This document shows positions 27,334 through 36,752 of a stretch of 64,000 bases of DNA, piece by piece (the stretch's first letter is position 1; every line of letters begins with the position of its first letter). The DNA is from Bacteriovoracaceae bacterium UBA3083 (GTDB lineage Bacteria > Bdellovibrionota > Bacteriovoracia > Bacteriovoracales > Bacteriovoracaceae): positions 248,001-312,000 of the forward strand of contig DFBJ01000012.1 of the NCBI GenBank assembly GCA_002366565.1, given 5' to 3'. The translations under genes and the position numbers were made by a program. The notes under the pieces were generated by a model. That model made no database searches and was not told where the DNA came from. It was given only the letters and a program-made list of their open reading frames with translations.

Positions 27334-27361
27334 AAAAAAAGGCCCTCAATCGAGGGCCTTT
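27334..27361. terminator. Bidirectional terminator
   Basis: GGCCCTC (27341-27347) and GAGGGCC (27352-27358) with a 4-nt loop, an A-run to the left and T residues to the right; it serves two convergent genes. Confidence 0.9.
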
Positions 27362-27366
27362 ATATT

Positions 27367-28137
27367 TTATGACTTCTTAGTTTTTTTCTTTTTCTTCTTT
27401 TTCTTCTTTTTTCCACCCTTAAGTTTCATAAGAGCAAAACCTACAACACCAGCAATTACAAGATACATTATATAATCTGACGCTCCACCTGCTCCTGACT
27501 TTTTCTTCTGAGCACCTCTAGCTGAAATATCACCAGTAAGTCCACCATCATCAATTAATCCATCAGCATTATCAAGAGCTGAACCAGACTTAGTTTTAGC
27601 TGTCCAATCACCAGAATCTTTCTTCTGTCTAAATACTCGAAGAGTTTCAATGATTTTATCAAAAACTGGCTTATAAGAATTATAGTGATCTTTACCTACT
27701 GAGAAAGTAACGGCTACACCAAGGTCAGACTTAACTGTTGCCATGTACCTAGTATAAAAGCCTGGAACTTCAGAGGCCAGGTGAAGAGAGTCAATCCACT
27801 GCTGTGAATTAACAGACTTCTTTTTAGAGTAAACAGGCTCAGAAACTTGAGTCTTCCCACCAGGAAGAGTAAATGTCTTTGTTCCTTTTAAGTATGCTTG
27901 ATATTGCTCTAATGAGTCTTGGTTCCCTCTAATTTTAGCGGCCAAGATAATAATAGCTTCTCTTTTTCTGTCTTTATTCTCAGATTGACATACCCATTCT
28001 GTCCCTTCGAGAGCACATCCCCATCCAGGAGGAAGTTCAAATTGAGAGTATTGATTTGTAAATCTCTTAGCACTAACGTTGGTACTTAATAGTCCAATCG
28101 CCAAAGCTGAATAAAATAATTTCTTCCAAAACATCAT
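27367..28137 (-). CDS. Exported protein with C-terminal membrane anchor and poly-Lys tail
   Basis: 256 aa. Signal peptide (about residues 1-23), then a globular domain (24-170) containing YSQFELPPGWGCALEG and a Cys pair, a Gly/Ala/Ser-rich linker, one transmembrane helix (YIMYLVIAGVVGFALMKL, about 221-238) and a tail of about twelve Lys. The tail would face the cytoplasm if the globular domain is periplasmic, and could bind nucleic acid or anionic lipid. AAGGGAAA precedes the ATG. No family recognised. Confidence 0.75.
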   Translation of the reverse strand: MMFWKKLFYSALAIGLLSTNVSAKRFTNQYSQFELPPGWGCALEGTEWVCQSENKDRKREAIIILAAKIRGNQDSLEQYQAYLKGTKTFTLPGGKTQVSEPVYSKKKSVNSQQWIDSLHLASEVPGFYTRYMATVKSDLGVAVTFSVGKDHYNSYKPVFDKIIETLRVFRQKKDSGDWTAKTKSGSALDNADGLIDDGGLTGDISARGAQKKKSGAGGASDYIMYLVIAGVVGFALMKLKGGKKKKKKKKKKTKKS

Positions 28138-28223
28138 GGGTGTTTCCCTTTAGAAAATTTAGTTAGTCTACATATATCTTAACCTAGAGTATTGAAATTA
28201 CAAAAAAGAAAAATTTTTCCCTT

Positions 28224-29399
28224 TTAGTTGGCAAGACCCCTAGCTGTAAAACCTGACTTAATATCTATTTTTTTAAATTTTTTCGATAACTTAATGATGG
28301 CCCAGTCTGCACCTATCTCATAAACTCTACCTTGAGCAACAAGGTCATTACCGCCAAAATAATCTGTCTTATAAACATCAAACGTTTGTCCCTTCTCAAC
28401 ATCTTGAGAAATTCCTTTATCAATCTTTATAAACTTACCTCTTGGCGAGACTTTAATCACAGAGGCCTCTAAATCGTACTCTTTAAATTTAGATAACTTT
28501 CTATCAACTCCAGTCTCTCCTCTTGAATTCCAAGCTAGAGAAACAGAAAGCTCAGTACCTTTATCTGTCGAAGTACCACTGATGACTTGAGCACCTTTAA
28601 CACCTAACCTTATACGACCAAATGTCTTAAATGCACCAATATAAGGCTTTGAGTAAGATCTATTAGTAGAGTTATAGAGTGCCGATTCACCAAGACCTTG
28701 TGGTGGCTTATTTTCAGCTTCATCAGTATAAGCATCACTTCCAAGAGAGTTAACACCTTCAAGACCGGCGTAGAGAGCAAAAGTATTCCATGCAATCTTT
28801 GCATTGATGTCGTAGAAGATTTCAGGACTAAGGTTATTAGGAGTTCCAACATAGGCCAGTGAACCATTCAATGAGTTTCCACCTTTCATCTTATAAGAGA
28901 GAATACCTTTGAAATGAAATGCATTTCCTGCATCCCCAAGGATTAACTCCCCTTCAGGAATCTCCGAAACATTCAGATAATCAGTATTCTCGTAAAGAGT
29001 ATTTAGATATTGTACATCAATAGCATAGTGCCAATTTCTAATAGGCTTAAACTCATACTTTGCACCAATACGTATACTCTCGGCCCCAGACTTAGTTGTT
29101 TCCTGAGATGTAGAAGTCACTTGCCTAAACAGAACTCCACCACGAAGCTCTAACTGTAGACCAAACCCATAACGAAAGAGAATATCTCCCTCTAATTGAG
29201 AGTAACCTTGATCTTCAGTAAACTCTTCTTCATATCCATCATAATCAAGTCTAGAAGTTGAAGTCCAAGACCTCCCTTCTAATTCGTATTGATAGCTTTT
29301 CTTATTTATGACTTCTGCATCTACTCCTCTGATCAACCCATTTTGCGCAAATGAGTTTTGGCACAGGAGTGACAACGTTAATAATGAAATCCATTTCAT
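28224..29399 (-). CDS. Outer-membrane barrel protein with C-terminal FlgT-like domain
   Basis: 391 aa, with signal peptide MKWISLLTLSLLCQNSFA. Residues 25-300 alternate amphipathic strands and turns as in a beta-barrel. The last ~80 residues (DVEKGQTFDVYKTDYF...VAQGRVYEIGADWAIIKL) resemble the small beta domain found at the C-terminus of FlgT-type periplasmic proteins; this likeness is by eye. It is 86 bp upstream of the poly-Lys protein gene on the same strand, perhaps one unit. Function unknown. Confidence 0.7.
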   Translation of the reverse strand: MKWISLLTLSLLCQNSFAQNGLIRGVDAEVINKKSYQYELEGRSWTSTSRLDYDGYEEEFTEDQGYSQLEGDILFRYGFGLQLELRGGVLFRQVTSTSQETTKSGAESIRIGAKYEFKPIRNWHYAIDVQYLNTLYENTDYLNVSEIPEGELILGDAGNAFHFKGILSYKMKGGNSLNGSLAYVGTPNNLSPEIFYDINAKIAWNTFALYAGLEGVNSLGSDAYTDEAENKPPQGLGESALYNSTNRSYSKPYIGAFKTFGRIRLGVKGAQVISGTSTDKGTELSVSLAWNSRGETGVDRKLSKFKEYDLEASVIKVSPRGKFIKIDKGISQDVEKGQTFDVYKTDYFGGNDLVAQGRVYEIGADWAIIKLSKKFKKIDIKSGFTARGLAN

Positions 29400-29465
29400 A
29401 TTATTCTCGCTCGTTATTCTATTTCATATAGAATAACTTTACTCGGAATATAAATAAAGTGGTAA

Positions 29466-30761
29466 TTAGGCGGCAGATTTTTGTTGAAGGACATGTGGCC
29501 TAGGTAAGAATACATCACTTACCCAGTACTCTCCCTGAATAGAGAAGTTAAACGATCCATCAACGTCAGTAACAAGACTGTGAATACTCTCTAGACCTAG
29601 ACCAGACTTTCTCTGTCTTATGTCATGAACATTACTTTCAAGTATAATGTCTTCTAATTCACGTTCTAGATAGGACTCATTTTCTTTTAACGAGAGAATC
29701 TTATTTTTAACAGTAATATGTAAACCCTCTCGATCATAATCAAAAGAGAATTCAATTAATTTAGATTTTTCTTCAGCTATATTCTTTATTAAGTTATTCA
29801 TCACTCTATGAAATGTTGGATAGTGAACCATGGCCTTCTTACTATCTTGATATGAAAAGTCAGAAGCTATATCACCTTTAAAGATCATATGACAGTCAAT
29901 GTCTTCTGCACCCAAGAAGTTTTCTACTAAATTAAAAAGCCCCATCTTAGCAAATTCAAAGCTCACATATTCACTACTCATATCTAAATCTTTATGCGAA
30001 AAACCAAAGTGATCTTTAATAAGTGTTTGAAAAAGTCGTATCTCATCAGCAACTCTTCTAGTATCAAGAGGGCCTATACCTTTGTTCTCACTTATCTTTG
30101 CATCTAGAAATAACCCAAGTCCATGAGTGTGATTGATAATATCATGAAAGAAGTAGCGCTCTTTATTAGCATGGTTTTCTTCAATTTTTTGTTTTCCACT
30201 TCTAAGTCGATGGAAAAGATTCTTTCTCTGTGCAAGAACAAATTCATTTCCAAAGTAAATTGTTCCAAGTGTCCATAGGCAGAACATAGTAAGACTTATT
30301 CCATCATTGAAATGAAGAAAATCTGACTCTTTTACACCTTGAAAAATAAAGAAAGAACTTAACCCAATAGAAACAAGAGTCCAGCTCTTTCTATCTGCAC
30401 TTTCTGGAGTTTTACCATCTTGATATAGAAAGTAATACATACCAGCTAGGCATGGTATGACGGCAAGAAAAAGTGGTGAAGAAGTTTGCAAAGAAAAACT
30501 TAATCCAACAAAAGAGAATATTTGAAAAACAAATAGCGCTGGAATTTCCCAGCGGTAGGCGACCTTCTCAAGATTTCCCTTTGCATGAATATAAAATTGA
30601 TAATGTGTAACGAGTAAAAGAGTTGAGAAGAAGTCTAACTGACCTCTTCCACTCATTAGATTCAAGCCGATCCAAAGCATACCACTTAAATAAAATGACT
30701 CTGAAAGATAGAGGTCAATTAAACTGTGAGCTTGCTTCAAATTCTTCTTAAAATAAACCAT
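29466..30761 (-). CDS. Membrane sensor histidine-kinase-like protein
   Basis: 431 aa. Five or six transmembrane segments in residues 20-185, then a cytoplasmic part. YFFHDIINHTHGLGLFL looks like an H-box (His in FHDIIN), RVMNNLIKNIAEE an N-box and KSGLGLESIHSLV a G2 box of an HATPase_c domain. The D-box is hard to see, so the ATPase domain is divergent. No response regulator is adjacent. The ATG abuts a hairpin that follows eno on the same strand. An orphan sensor kinase is the best reading; the signal is unknown. Confidence 0.75.
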   Translation of the reverse strand: MVYFKKNLKQAHSLIDLYLSESFYLSGMLWIGLNLMSGRGQLDFFSTLLLVTHYQFYIHAKGNLEKVAYRWEIPALFVFQIFSFVGLSFSLQTSSPLFLAVIPCLAGMYYFLYQDGKTPESADRKSWTLVSIGLSSFFIFQGVKESDFLHFNDGISLTMFCLWTLGTIYFGNEFVLAQRKNLFHRLRSGKQKIEENHANKERYFFHDIINHTHGLGLFLDAKISENKGIGPLDTRRVADEIRLFQTLIKDHFGFSHKDLDMSSEYVSFEFAKMGLFNLVENFLGAEDIDCHMIFKGDIASDFSYQDSKKAMVHYPTFHRVMNNLIKNIAEEKSKLIEFSFDYDREGLHITVKNKILSLKENESYLERELEDIILESNVHDIRQRKSGLGLESIHSLVTDVDGSFNFSIQGEYWVSDVFLPRPHVLQQKSAA

Positions 30762-30765
30762 ATAA

Positions 30766-30788
30766 CAGGGGCCTTTTTATTGCCCCTG
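30766..30788. terminator. Hairpin between eno and the kinase-like gene
   Basis: CAGGGGC (30766-30772) and GCCCCTG (30782-30788) around a 9-nt loop. On the minus strand the loop reads AATAAAAAG, so it may also mask the weak ribosome site of the kinase gene. Confidence 0.6.
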
Positions 30789-30796
30789 AATTTTGC

Positions 30797-32077
30797 CTAT
30801 TTTACTGGATTGTAAATGGCATTATCCCCAAGGGCCTCTTCGATTCTTAATAATTGATTGTATTTTTCCATACGATCAGATCTTGAAGCAGAACCAGTTT
30901 TAATATGACCAGAACCACAAGCAACTGCTAGATCAGCAATAAACGCGTCACCAGTTTCACCTGAACGATGAGAAATTACAGCTTCGTATCCATTTTTAAA
31001 TGCAAGATCAATGGCCTCAAAAGTTTCAGTTAAAGAACCAATTTGGTTAACCTTAACAAGAATAGAGTTTGCCCATTTCTTGTCGATACCTTCTTCGAGA
31101 ATTTTCTTGTTAGTAACAAATAAATCATCACCAATAAGAAGTATCTTATCTCCAAGTGCTGCTGTTAGCTTTATCCAACCATTATAGTCAGACTCGTCTA
31201 AACCATCTTCTATAGAGTAGATCGGATAGTTTTCGCATAAATCTGAGTAATATTTGACCATTTCTTCACTTGAAAATGTCTTACCTTGCATCTGGTAAGA
31301 ACCATCCTTATAGAATTCACTTGCCGCAGCATCTAGAGCTAGAGAGATCTCTTCTCCAGGCTTGTAGCCAGCGTCTTTAATAGCTTGAATAATACAATCA
31401 ATAGCTTCTTCATGACTTCCAAGGTTTGGAGCAAAGCCACCTTCATCACCAACATTAGTTGAGTGATTTAATTTGCTAAGAACTTTCTTTAAGGCATGGA
31501 AAGTTTCAACACCAGCTCTGAAGTTTTCAGAGAAAGATTTCTTAAGATGAGGAACAATCATGAACTCTTGAATGTCTAAATTATTAGAAGCATGCTCTCC
31601 CCCATTTATGATATTCATAAGAGGAGTTGGAAGACGTAGCTTACCAACTGCATTTGGAATATTTAGATCTTCGCTCATATATTGATATAATGGTTTTCCA
31701 TTATCAAGTGCACCAGCTCTACAAGCGGCCATAGATACTGCTAATATTGCATTCGCACCAAGCTTAGACTTATTCTCTGTTCCATCAAGCTCTAGCATTG
31801 CTAAATCTAATTCTTTTTGAGCTGTAGCATCTTTTCCAACAACCACTGGCTTAATTGATTCATTTATATTTTTTACGGCAGTACGAACTGACTTACCAAC
31901 ATAGTAAGACTTGTCTCCATCACGTAACTCAAGTGCTTCTCTTGAACCAGTAGAGGCTCCACTTGGAACAGCTGCTCTTCCCATATTTCCAGCTTCAGTA
32001 AAGACATCAACCTCAACAGTTGGATTACCTCTAGAGTCTAATATTTGACGCGCGTGTATATTTGTTATTTTTGACAT
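30797..32077 (-). CDS. eno: Enolase
   Basis: 426-aa glycolytic enzyme converting 2-phosphoglycerate to phosphoenolpyruvate. Diagnostic segments in order: ARQILDSRGNPTVEVDV, PSGASTGSREALELRD, NIINGGEHASNNLDIQEFM, NVGDEGGFAPNL, SIEDGLDESDYNGW and SHRSGETGDAFIADLAVA; GSASRSDRMEKYNQLLRIE closes it. Length and order are standard. GGGGGA precedes the ATG. The murI gene lies just upstream on the same strand with a 59-bp gap. Confidence 0.98.
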   Translation of the reverse strand: MSKITNIHARQILDSRGNPTVEVDVFTEAGNMGRAAVPSGASTGSREALELRDGDKSYYVGKSVRTAVKNINESIKPVVVGKDATAQKELDLAMLELDGTENKSKLGANAILAVSMAACRAGALDNGKPLYQYMSEDLNIPNAVGKLRLPTPLMNIINGGEHASNNLDIQEFMIVPHLKKSFSENFRAGVETFHALKKVLSKLNHSTNVGDEGGFAPNLGSHEEAIDCIIQAIKDAGYKPGEEISLALDAAASEFYKDGSYQMQGKTFSSEEMVKYYSDLCENYPIYSIEDGLDESDYNGWIKLTAALGDKILLIGDDLFVTNKKILEEGIDKKWANSILVKVNQIGSLTETFEAIDLAFKNGYEAVISHRSGETGDAFIADLAVACGSGHIKTGSASRSDRMEKYNQLLRIEEALGDNAIYNPVK

Positions 32078-32136
32078 GGATCCCCCATAGAAATGATTAA
32101 AATTACAAGAATTTTATAGGCCTACAAGGGTAATTA

Positions 32137-32916
32137 CTAGGGCAAATTTGAAAAATCTTTGGACACAAAGCGTAGGACGTCGTCGCGAGTACTTATGGCG
32201 AATTGAAATGAGCTTTTAATTGTACCTGACTGATCTTTTTCCCGTCCTAATAGCGATAATGTCCTATTGGCCACATAAAGACATGGAGAAAGAGTCGAGG
32301 CTCCAGTAACCTCTTCAATATAGCTATCAATGAGAGGATAGTGTGTGCAACCGAGAATCAGGTGAGAATAAGAATTATCCTTAACAAAGCTTAACTCTTT
32401 ATTAAGTTCTTCCCTTAACTTCTCTTCATTTTTAGAGCTAAAGAAATCTTCTATAATCGAGGCTAAGTTCGGTGTTACCACATATGAGAAATGCTTTTTG
32501 GGGTCAAGCCTTGAGATGAGACTTGTAAACCTCTCACTCTTTGACATGAGATCTGTCGTGATCACACAGCCTTTATCATCTTCTTTCCATTTATGCTTAG
32601 AAAGGGCATTTACGAAAGGCTCGACTCCAACAAACGGGATATCATAGGTCTCTCGAAGAGTATCAATGGCCATACCTGTTGCAGTATTACAGGCAACAAC
32701 AATCAAATCGAGGTCAAATTTTAAGAGCTCTTCAGTAATATACAAAGATCTCTCAATGATTTGCTCTTTTGACTTATTCCCATAAGGAGCAAAAGAATTA
32801 TCAGCAACATAATAAACATTTAAATCTGGCGCTAGTTCGTGAATTTTCTTTAAGATTGAAAATCCCCCAATTCCTGAATCAAATATACCTATAGATTGTG
32901 CTTTTTTTTGGCCCAT
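32137..32916 (-). CDS. murI: Glutamate racemase
   Basis: 259-aa enzyme that supplies D-glutamate for peptidoglycan. Signature segments: IGIFDSGIGGFSILK, VADNSFAPYG, VACNTATGMA (first catalytic Cys) and LGCTHYPLID (second catalytic Cys). There is no Shine-Dalgarno sequence; TATATT lies 6 nt before the ATG with TTGATA upstream, so the mRNA is probably leaderless. An A8 run occurs at codons 4-6, a possible slippage site. Divergent from a thioesterase gene. Confidence 0.96.
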   Translation of the reverse strand: MGQKKAQSIGIFDSGIGGFSILKKIHELAPDLNVYYVADNSFAPYGNKSKEQIIERSLYITEELLKFDLDLIVVACNTATGMAIDTLRETYDIPFVGVEPFVNALSKHKWKEDDKGCVITTDLMSKSERFTSLISRLDPKKHFSYVVTPNLASIIEDFFSSKNEEKLREELNKELSFVKDNSYSHLILGCTHYPLIDSYIEEVTGASTLSPCLYVANRTLSLLGREKDQSGTIKSSFQFAISTRDDVLRFVSKDFSNLP

Positions 32917-32922
32917 TTAATT

Positions 32923-32952
32923 AATATAGCCTAGAATCACCCTGAATATCAA
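32923..32952 (-). promoter_or_regulatory. Leaderless promoter of murI
   Basis: On the minus strand TTGATA (32952-32947), an 18-bp spacer and TATATT (32928-32923), followed by 6 nt and the ATG at 32916. Confidence 0.6.
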
Positions 32953-32966
32953 TAAGGTGATTACAA

Positions 32967-33404
32967 GTGGAAAGAGTAAAATTTAAAATTGAGAATAATC
33001 CATTCTTTATATGGAAGTCTGACCTTCACGTTAGTCATATGAACTACGGAAACCATCTTGCAAATGATAAGGTTTTAACTTTATGCCATGAAGCAAGGGT
33101 TAGATGGTTAAGAGAGAAAGGCTTCTCAGAATTAGATATTTACGGATTTGGTTTAATACAAAGTGATACTATGGTCATGTATAAATCTCAGGGACATATT
33201 GGAGATCCTATTGCTGTAGAAATATCTCTTGGAGAATATAACTCTAAAGCATTTAACCTCTTCTATAAAATAGTGAACCTAAAAGATAATGCTGAAATAG
33301 CTCGCATAAAAACTGGTATGTTAAACTTTGACTATAAAACAAATTCAATAGTTAATGCAGATCCAAAATTTCTGGAATACTTGAAGGAGCTTACAGATGT
33401 TTAA
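32967..33404 (+). CDS. Hotdog-fold acyl-CoA thioesterase (YbgC/4HBT type)
   Basis: 145 aa starting at GTG (32967) with AAGGTG upstream. The segment DLHVSHMNYGNHLANDKVL is the 4HBT-type active-site region (normally DxD..HVNN; here the first Asp and the His/Asn are kept), and the rest fits a single hotdog domain. A menaquinone pathway needs a DHNA-CoA thioesterase, but this link would be pure guesswork. It overlaps the next gene by 8 bp, so the two are cotranslated. Confidence 0.85.
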   Translation: MERVKFKIENNPFFIWKSDLHVSHMNYGNHLANDKVLTLCHEARVRWLREKGFSELDIYGFGLIQSDTMVMYKSQGHIGDPIAVEISLGEYNSKAFNLFYKIVNLKDNAEIARIKTGMLNFDYKTNSIVNADPKFLEYLKELTDV

Positions 33405-34095
33405 GAAGATATTTTCTTCATCTAAAAATAAGTTTATTGATAGCTTCAAAGAAGACTATAAGAATTTTTCACCAAAACATATTTCAATTGAGGTGTCAGA
33501 TGATTCCCTTAAGTCAGTTTGGAAAGTATCTTCGACTGAAATTATTGGACTAGATCTTAACAAAACAAATTTAAGACTTACAAATATCAAAGCAACGACA
33601 AAGAAAGCTGAACTTTCTGAAGAACTGCTTACACATATAATAGAAAATAATCAAAGAGCAATACTAGAAAAGATTGAGGAGTCAAAAGAGGCTCTTCATC
33701 AATTCCCAAATATTTCAGAACCAAGTGATGGAGAACTAAAAGGAGAAGAGTGGCTTAAAGTTACGAATCATGTTCTTAAAGAATCTCTAAATAAGGCAAG
33801 CTCTGATGATTCACTAATAGTTGAGGCAAAATTATTTATTGGGCGTCTTAATGAAAATGATGAATTTAACATTCGTCTTCAATGTTACAATCTAGACTAC
33901 TCGTTAACTTTCCTCTCTAATGGAAAGCTTTACTTAAGTGTATTTGATGATAAAAACTTTCAGAGAGGTCACTCAAAAACACCAAGCTACAGTGGCGAAT
34001 TTTTTAATAATCGGCCTGTAATTCTCAATGAGTTTATCTTGCTAATCTTCGATATATTTTCAAAGAGTAAAATTAAAATTTTCGAGAAAAAGTAA
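33397..34095 (+). CDS. Hypothetical cytoplasmic protein
   Basis: 232 aa, no signal peptide or membrane helix. AAGGAG lies 7 nt before the ATG, inside the end of the thioesterase gene (8-bp overlap). Lys/Glu-rich helices in the first half and strands in the second (AKLFIGRL, IRLQCYNLDYSLTFL). It has one Cys and no recognised motif. Its 3' end overlaps the convergent barrel gene by 23 bp. Function unknown. Confidence 0.8.
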   Translation: MFKKIFSSSKNKFIDSFKEDYKNFSPKHISIEVSDDSLKSVWKVSSTEIIGLDLNKTNLRLTNIKATTKKAELSEELLTHIIENNQRAILEKIEESKEALHQFPNISEPSDGELKGEEWLKVTNHVLKESLNKASSDDSLIVEAKLFIGRLNENDEFNIRLQCYNLDYSLTFLSNGKLYLSVFDDKNFQRGHSKTPSYSGEFFNNRPVILNEFILLIFDIFSKSKIKIFEKK

Positions 34096-35473
34096 TTCCA
34101 ATATGAGACTCAGGTTCTAGTTTTGTAGATTGGGCCTGAGAAAAGTACCTATCTTCTTTCTCATCTTTTATTGAAAAACCAACTTCGGGCTTAATCTCCC
34201 ACTTTCCAAGCTGTCTAGGAAATGACATTGTAACTCCCGCACCTGTGGTATAATCACCTTCCGTTTCAAGACTTCCTTCTGCCCAAGCAGATAAGAGAAC
34301 AAAAGGATTCTCTTCTCTACCACCTAATAAGTCATTACTGTTAAACTCAACTTCTCCACGCGCTTTAATATATGTATCATCAAAGTTTAGGATATTTTGA
34401 CCAAGAGTTCCTTCAATTTTAGATGTGCACTTCCAATTCCCAATATCTTTCATCCAAGACTTACCAAGACCACCATAGACAGTTAAGTTTATCTCGTCGT
34501 CTCTATAGTCTTGGTTATCATATTGGATATTTTTTTTATTTATCTTATGCCATGCTCTTTGGATTGGTCCCGCAACCTTTCCATCATCTGTAAGTTGTTC
34601 AAGCTCAACACCAACGATGAGATACTTATCTTTATCCATAAGTCGTCTTAAACTTACATCGAGCCTATTTCTTTCTAATAGATCCTGTAAGAATTCTCCG
34701 TCCTCATTAACATAGTAGTATCCATCTTTGTCTGCTTCTTTTAGCTGAGTAAAGATAACTGATTCATAATTTACTCTAAACTCACCTTCAGAACCAATAA
34801 GAGAGTAATCTAAGTTAAGGCCAAAAGTACGTCCACGATCATTTCCATCTAGATCCTGTCCACCAGCCTTAGAGAATAGCCCATGTAAGTGATTATCATT
34901 TGATGTGTTTATTCTTAGAGACGATTCTTCCACGTTACCAACTAAAGAGTAATCGTCCCAATACTCTCCATCAAAACTTGGTGCAGAACTATTATCATTT
35001 AATGCAAGCTTGATATCTTTTGGTAGCTCACATTCACAGTAAACATACTCTTCATTCTTTTTGGTTTTATTAGTTGGTGTTTTTATTCCATTTTCTTCAT
35101 TACATTCAACTTCTTTATTGGCCAACGTCTTTTCAGCAAGCTTAGATAAAGCAAATGAGGTCTCTATAAGCTGTTCATCAGTTGCCGGTCTTAATTCATC
35201 ATTATAAGTTGAAAGTAGTTCAGTCTTTAATTTATTACGTTGTTCATCAGAGAGAGAATACTTATCTAAATCTACGAGGAGTCTATTTAAATCTTGCCTT
35301 GATACAATAGGATAAAACTTTAAAAACTTTCCATCTTTAAAAAGTCCTTGTCCCTGGTTACCTCTTTTTCTAAGCTCATATTCTTTAGCATCTTCTGTAG
35401 AAAATAGAATTGAACTCTCCTCAGAATTTATTGAGGTATTAAAAATCATAAGTATGATTAACCATCTGGCCAT
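34073..35473 (-). CDS. Probable outer-membrane barrel protein
   Basis: 466 aa from the ATG at 35473, chosen because GGAG is just upstream and a signal peptide (MARWLIILMIFNTSINS) starts there. Residues about 20-160 are charged and partly helical with CECELP near 140-150; residues about 170-466 alternate strands and turns and end FSRKF with terminal Phe, typical of an outer-membrane barrel. No family recognised. Convergent overlap of 23 bp with the preceding gene. Confidence 0.72.
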   Translation of the reverse strand: MARWLIILMIFNTSINSEESSILFSTEDAKEYELRKRGNQGQGLFKDGKFLKFYPIVSRQDLNRLLVDLDKYSLSDEQRNKLKTELLSTYNDELRPATDEQLIETSFALSKLAEKTLANKEVECNEENGIKTPTNKTKKNEEYVYCECELPKDIKLALNDNSSAPSFDGEYWDDYSLVGNVEESSLRINTSNDNHLHGLFSKAGGQDLDGNDRGRTFGLNLDYSLIGSEGEFRVNYESVIFTQLKEADKDGYYYVNEDGEFLQDLLERNRLDVSLRRLMDKDKYLIVGVELEQLTDDGKVAGPIQRAWHKINKKNIQYDNQDYRDDEINLTVYGGLGKSWMKDIGNWKCTSKIEGTLGQNILNFDDTYIKARGEVEFNSNDLLGGREENPFVLLSAWAEGSLETEGDYTTGAGVTMSFPRQLGKWEIKPEVGFSIKDEKEDRYFSQAQSTKLEPESHIGITFSRKF

Positions 35474-35673
35474 GCTCTCTCCGCAGTCTTTCAACTAGAC
35501 TACTCGACATAAAAAGAGAAAAACTTTAATTTATGCAAAATAATTTTCAATATTTACAGACACTTACAAATGTAAAACTTATGACAGAGACTATAAATAT
35601 TACAATACCGACACAGCGCAACGTAAAATAAACTAGTATAGCTCTAAATAAATAATGAAAGAGAAAATCAGCA

Positions 35674-36720
35674 ATGGAGCTCTACGTGAAAAAGAAACTA
35701 CTACTTCCTGTTCTACTAAATACTATGGCATTTAACTATGCTGCGAGTGCAAACCATCAGGGTCCTATTTTTCTAGGTGACGACTTCACTATTGAATACG
35801 ATGCGGAAGTAAACTCTAATCTTGTAGATTCCACAGAAAGTGACCGAGGTATTAATCTCGAAGGATCTTATGTATCAATGTCAGTTGAGTGGAGACAAAA
35901 GGTTCGTCTTGTTCTAACTGGGAAACTAGAAGAAATATTTCAAAATAATGATGTTGAGTTTAATGATGATTTTGATGTTTCAGAATTTATATCTGAAGCC
36001 TATATAGAAATACGTGAAGTTGGTGGTACACCAATGGCAATAATTGTAGGTAAGCAACCAATTCCTTTTGGTCAGAATGTACAAGCAATGCCAATGTTCA
36101 GATCAAATCCACTCGTTGGACTACAAGAAGTTAATGAGGTCTATGGTGTCACAGTAGACTTAACAGAAGGCCTTCTCGGATTATTTGATCAATTAGAAAT
36201 ATCAGCATTTGAAACTGAAGCTGGTGATATGGAAATTGGTAAGATAGATGGTATGTCAGTAAGAATGACAAAAATGCTCACCGACCAATGGCTTCTAACG
36301 GCATCTCATGCAAGACTTGGAAACGAACATTTAAACGGTGAAGAAGAAAAAAGAACAAGTATAGGCCTAATTGGTCAAACTGAAGATGGAAGCTTAATTG
36401 GTTGGGCAGAGGGTGTTCTCTTCTCAAATAACCCAGAGTATCCAAACTCAAACTTTGCTATAACAGTCGGTGGGCAGTACCAAATTGCTGAATCTACAGC
36501 TGTAGTTGTTGAATATAATTATATAAAGAACGAGCTTCAAGAAATTGGAACAGGTGTAAAAACAGAATTAACTAGAAACCTATCTGTAGGTGCTGATGTT
36601 AGATATAGAAACTATATAGATGAGCGAGAAAATGATGTAATTTTTGGAATTACGTTCACATATAAGCTTGGTAATACAGGTTATAGCGAAAATGAGAATT
36701 ATCTCTTTGGAGCCGAATAA
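35674..36720 (+). CDS. Probable outer-membrane porin-like protein
   Basis: Up to 348 aa. Two starts compete: ATG at 35674 with only a weak site, or GTG at 35689 with GGAG spaced 6 nt upstream, giving a cleaner signal peptide (VKKKLLLPVLLNTMAFNYAASA). The mature protein has alternating strands and acidic turns along its length. The part around VGKQPIPFGQN resembles porins of the phosphate/OprO type in layout. It lies 32 bp before the next gene, probably one operon. Confidence 0.72.
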   Translation: MELYVKKKLLLPVLLNTMAFNYAASANHQGPIFLGDDFTIEYDAEVNSNLVDSTESDRGINLEGSYVSMSVEWRQKVRLVLTGKLEEIFQNNDVEFNDDFDVSEFISEAYIEIREVGGTPMAIIVGKQPIPFGQNVQAMPMFRSNPLVGLQEVNEVYGVTVDLTEGLLGLFDQLEISAFETEAGDMEIGKIDGMSVRMTKMLTDQWLLTASHARLGNEHLNGEEEKRTSIGLIGQTEDGSLIGWAEGVLFSNNPEYPNSNFAITVGGQYQIAESTAVVVEYNYIKNELQEIGTGVKTELTRNLSVGADVRYRNYIDERENDVIFGITFTYKLGNTGYSENENYLFGAE

Positions 36721-36752
36721 GTATATTAACAATTAAATAAAGAGATAGAGAA

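Noticed and set aside
32967..33404. Hotdog thioesterase as the DHNA-CoA thioesterase of menaquinone synthesis
   Set aside because: Only family-level similarity; no linkage to men genes and many unrelated substrates are possible.
35564..35575. TTACAAATGTAA as a Bdellovibrio-type LexA site
   Set aside because: The gap is 4 bp rather than 3, the neighbouring genes are barrel proteins, and AT-rich DNA gives such palindromes by chance.
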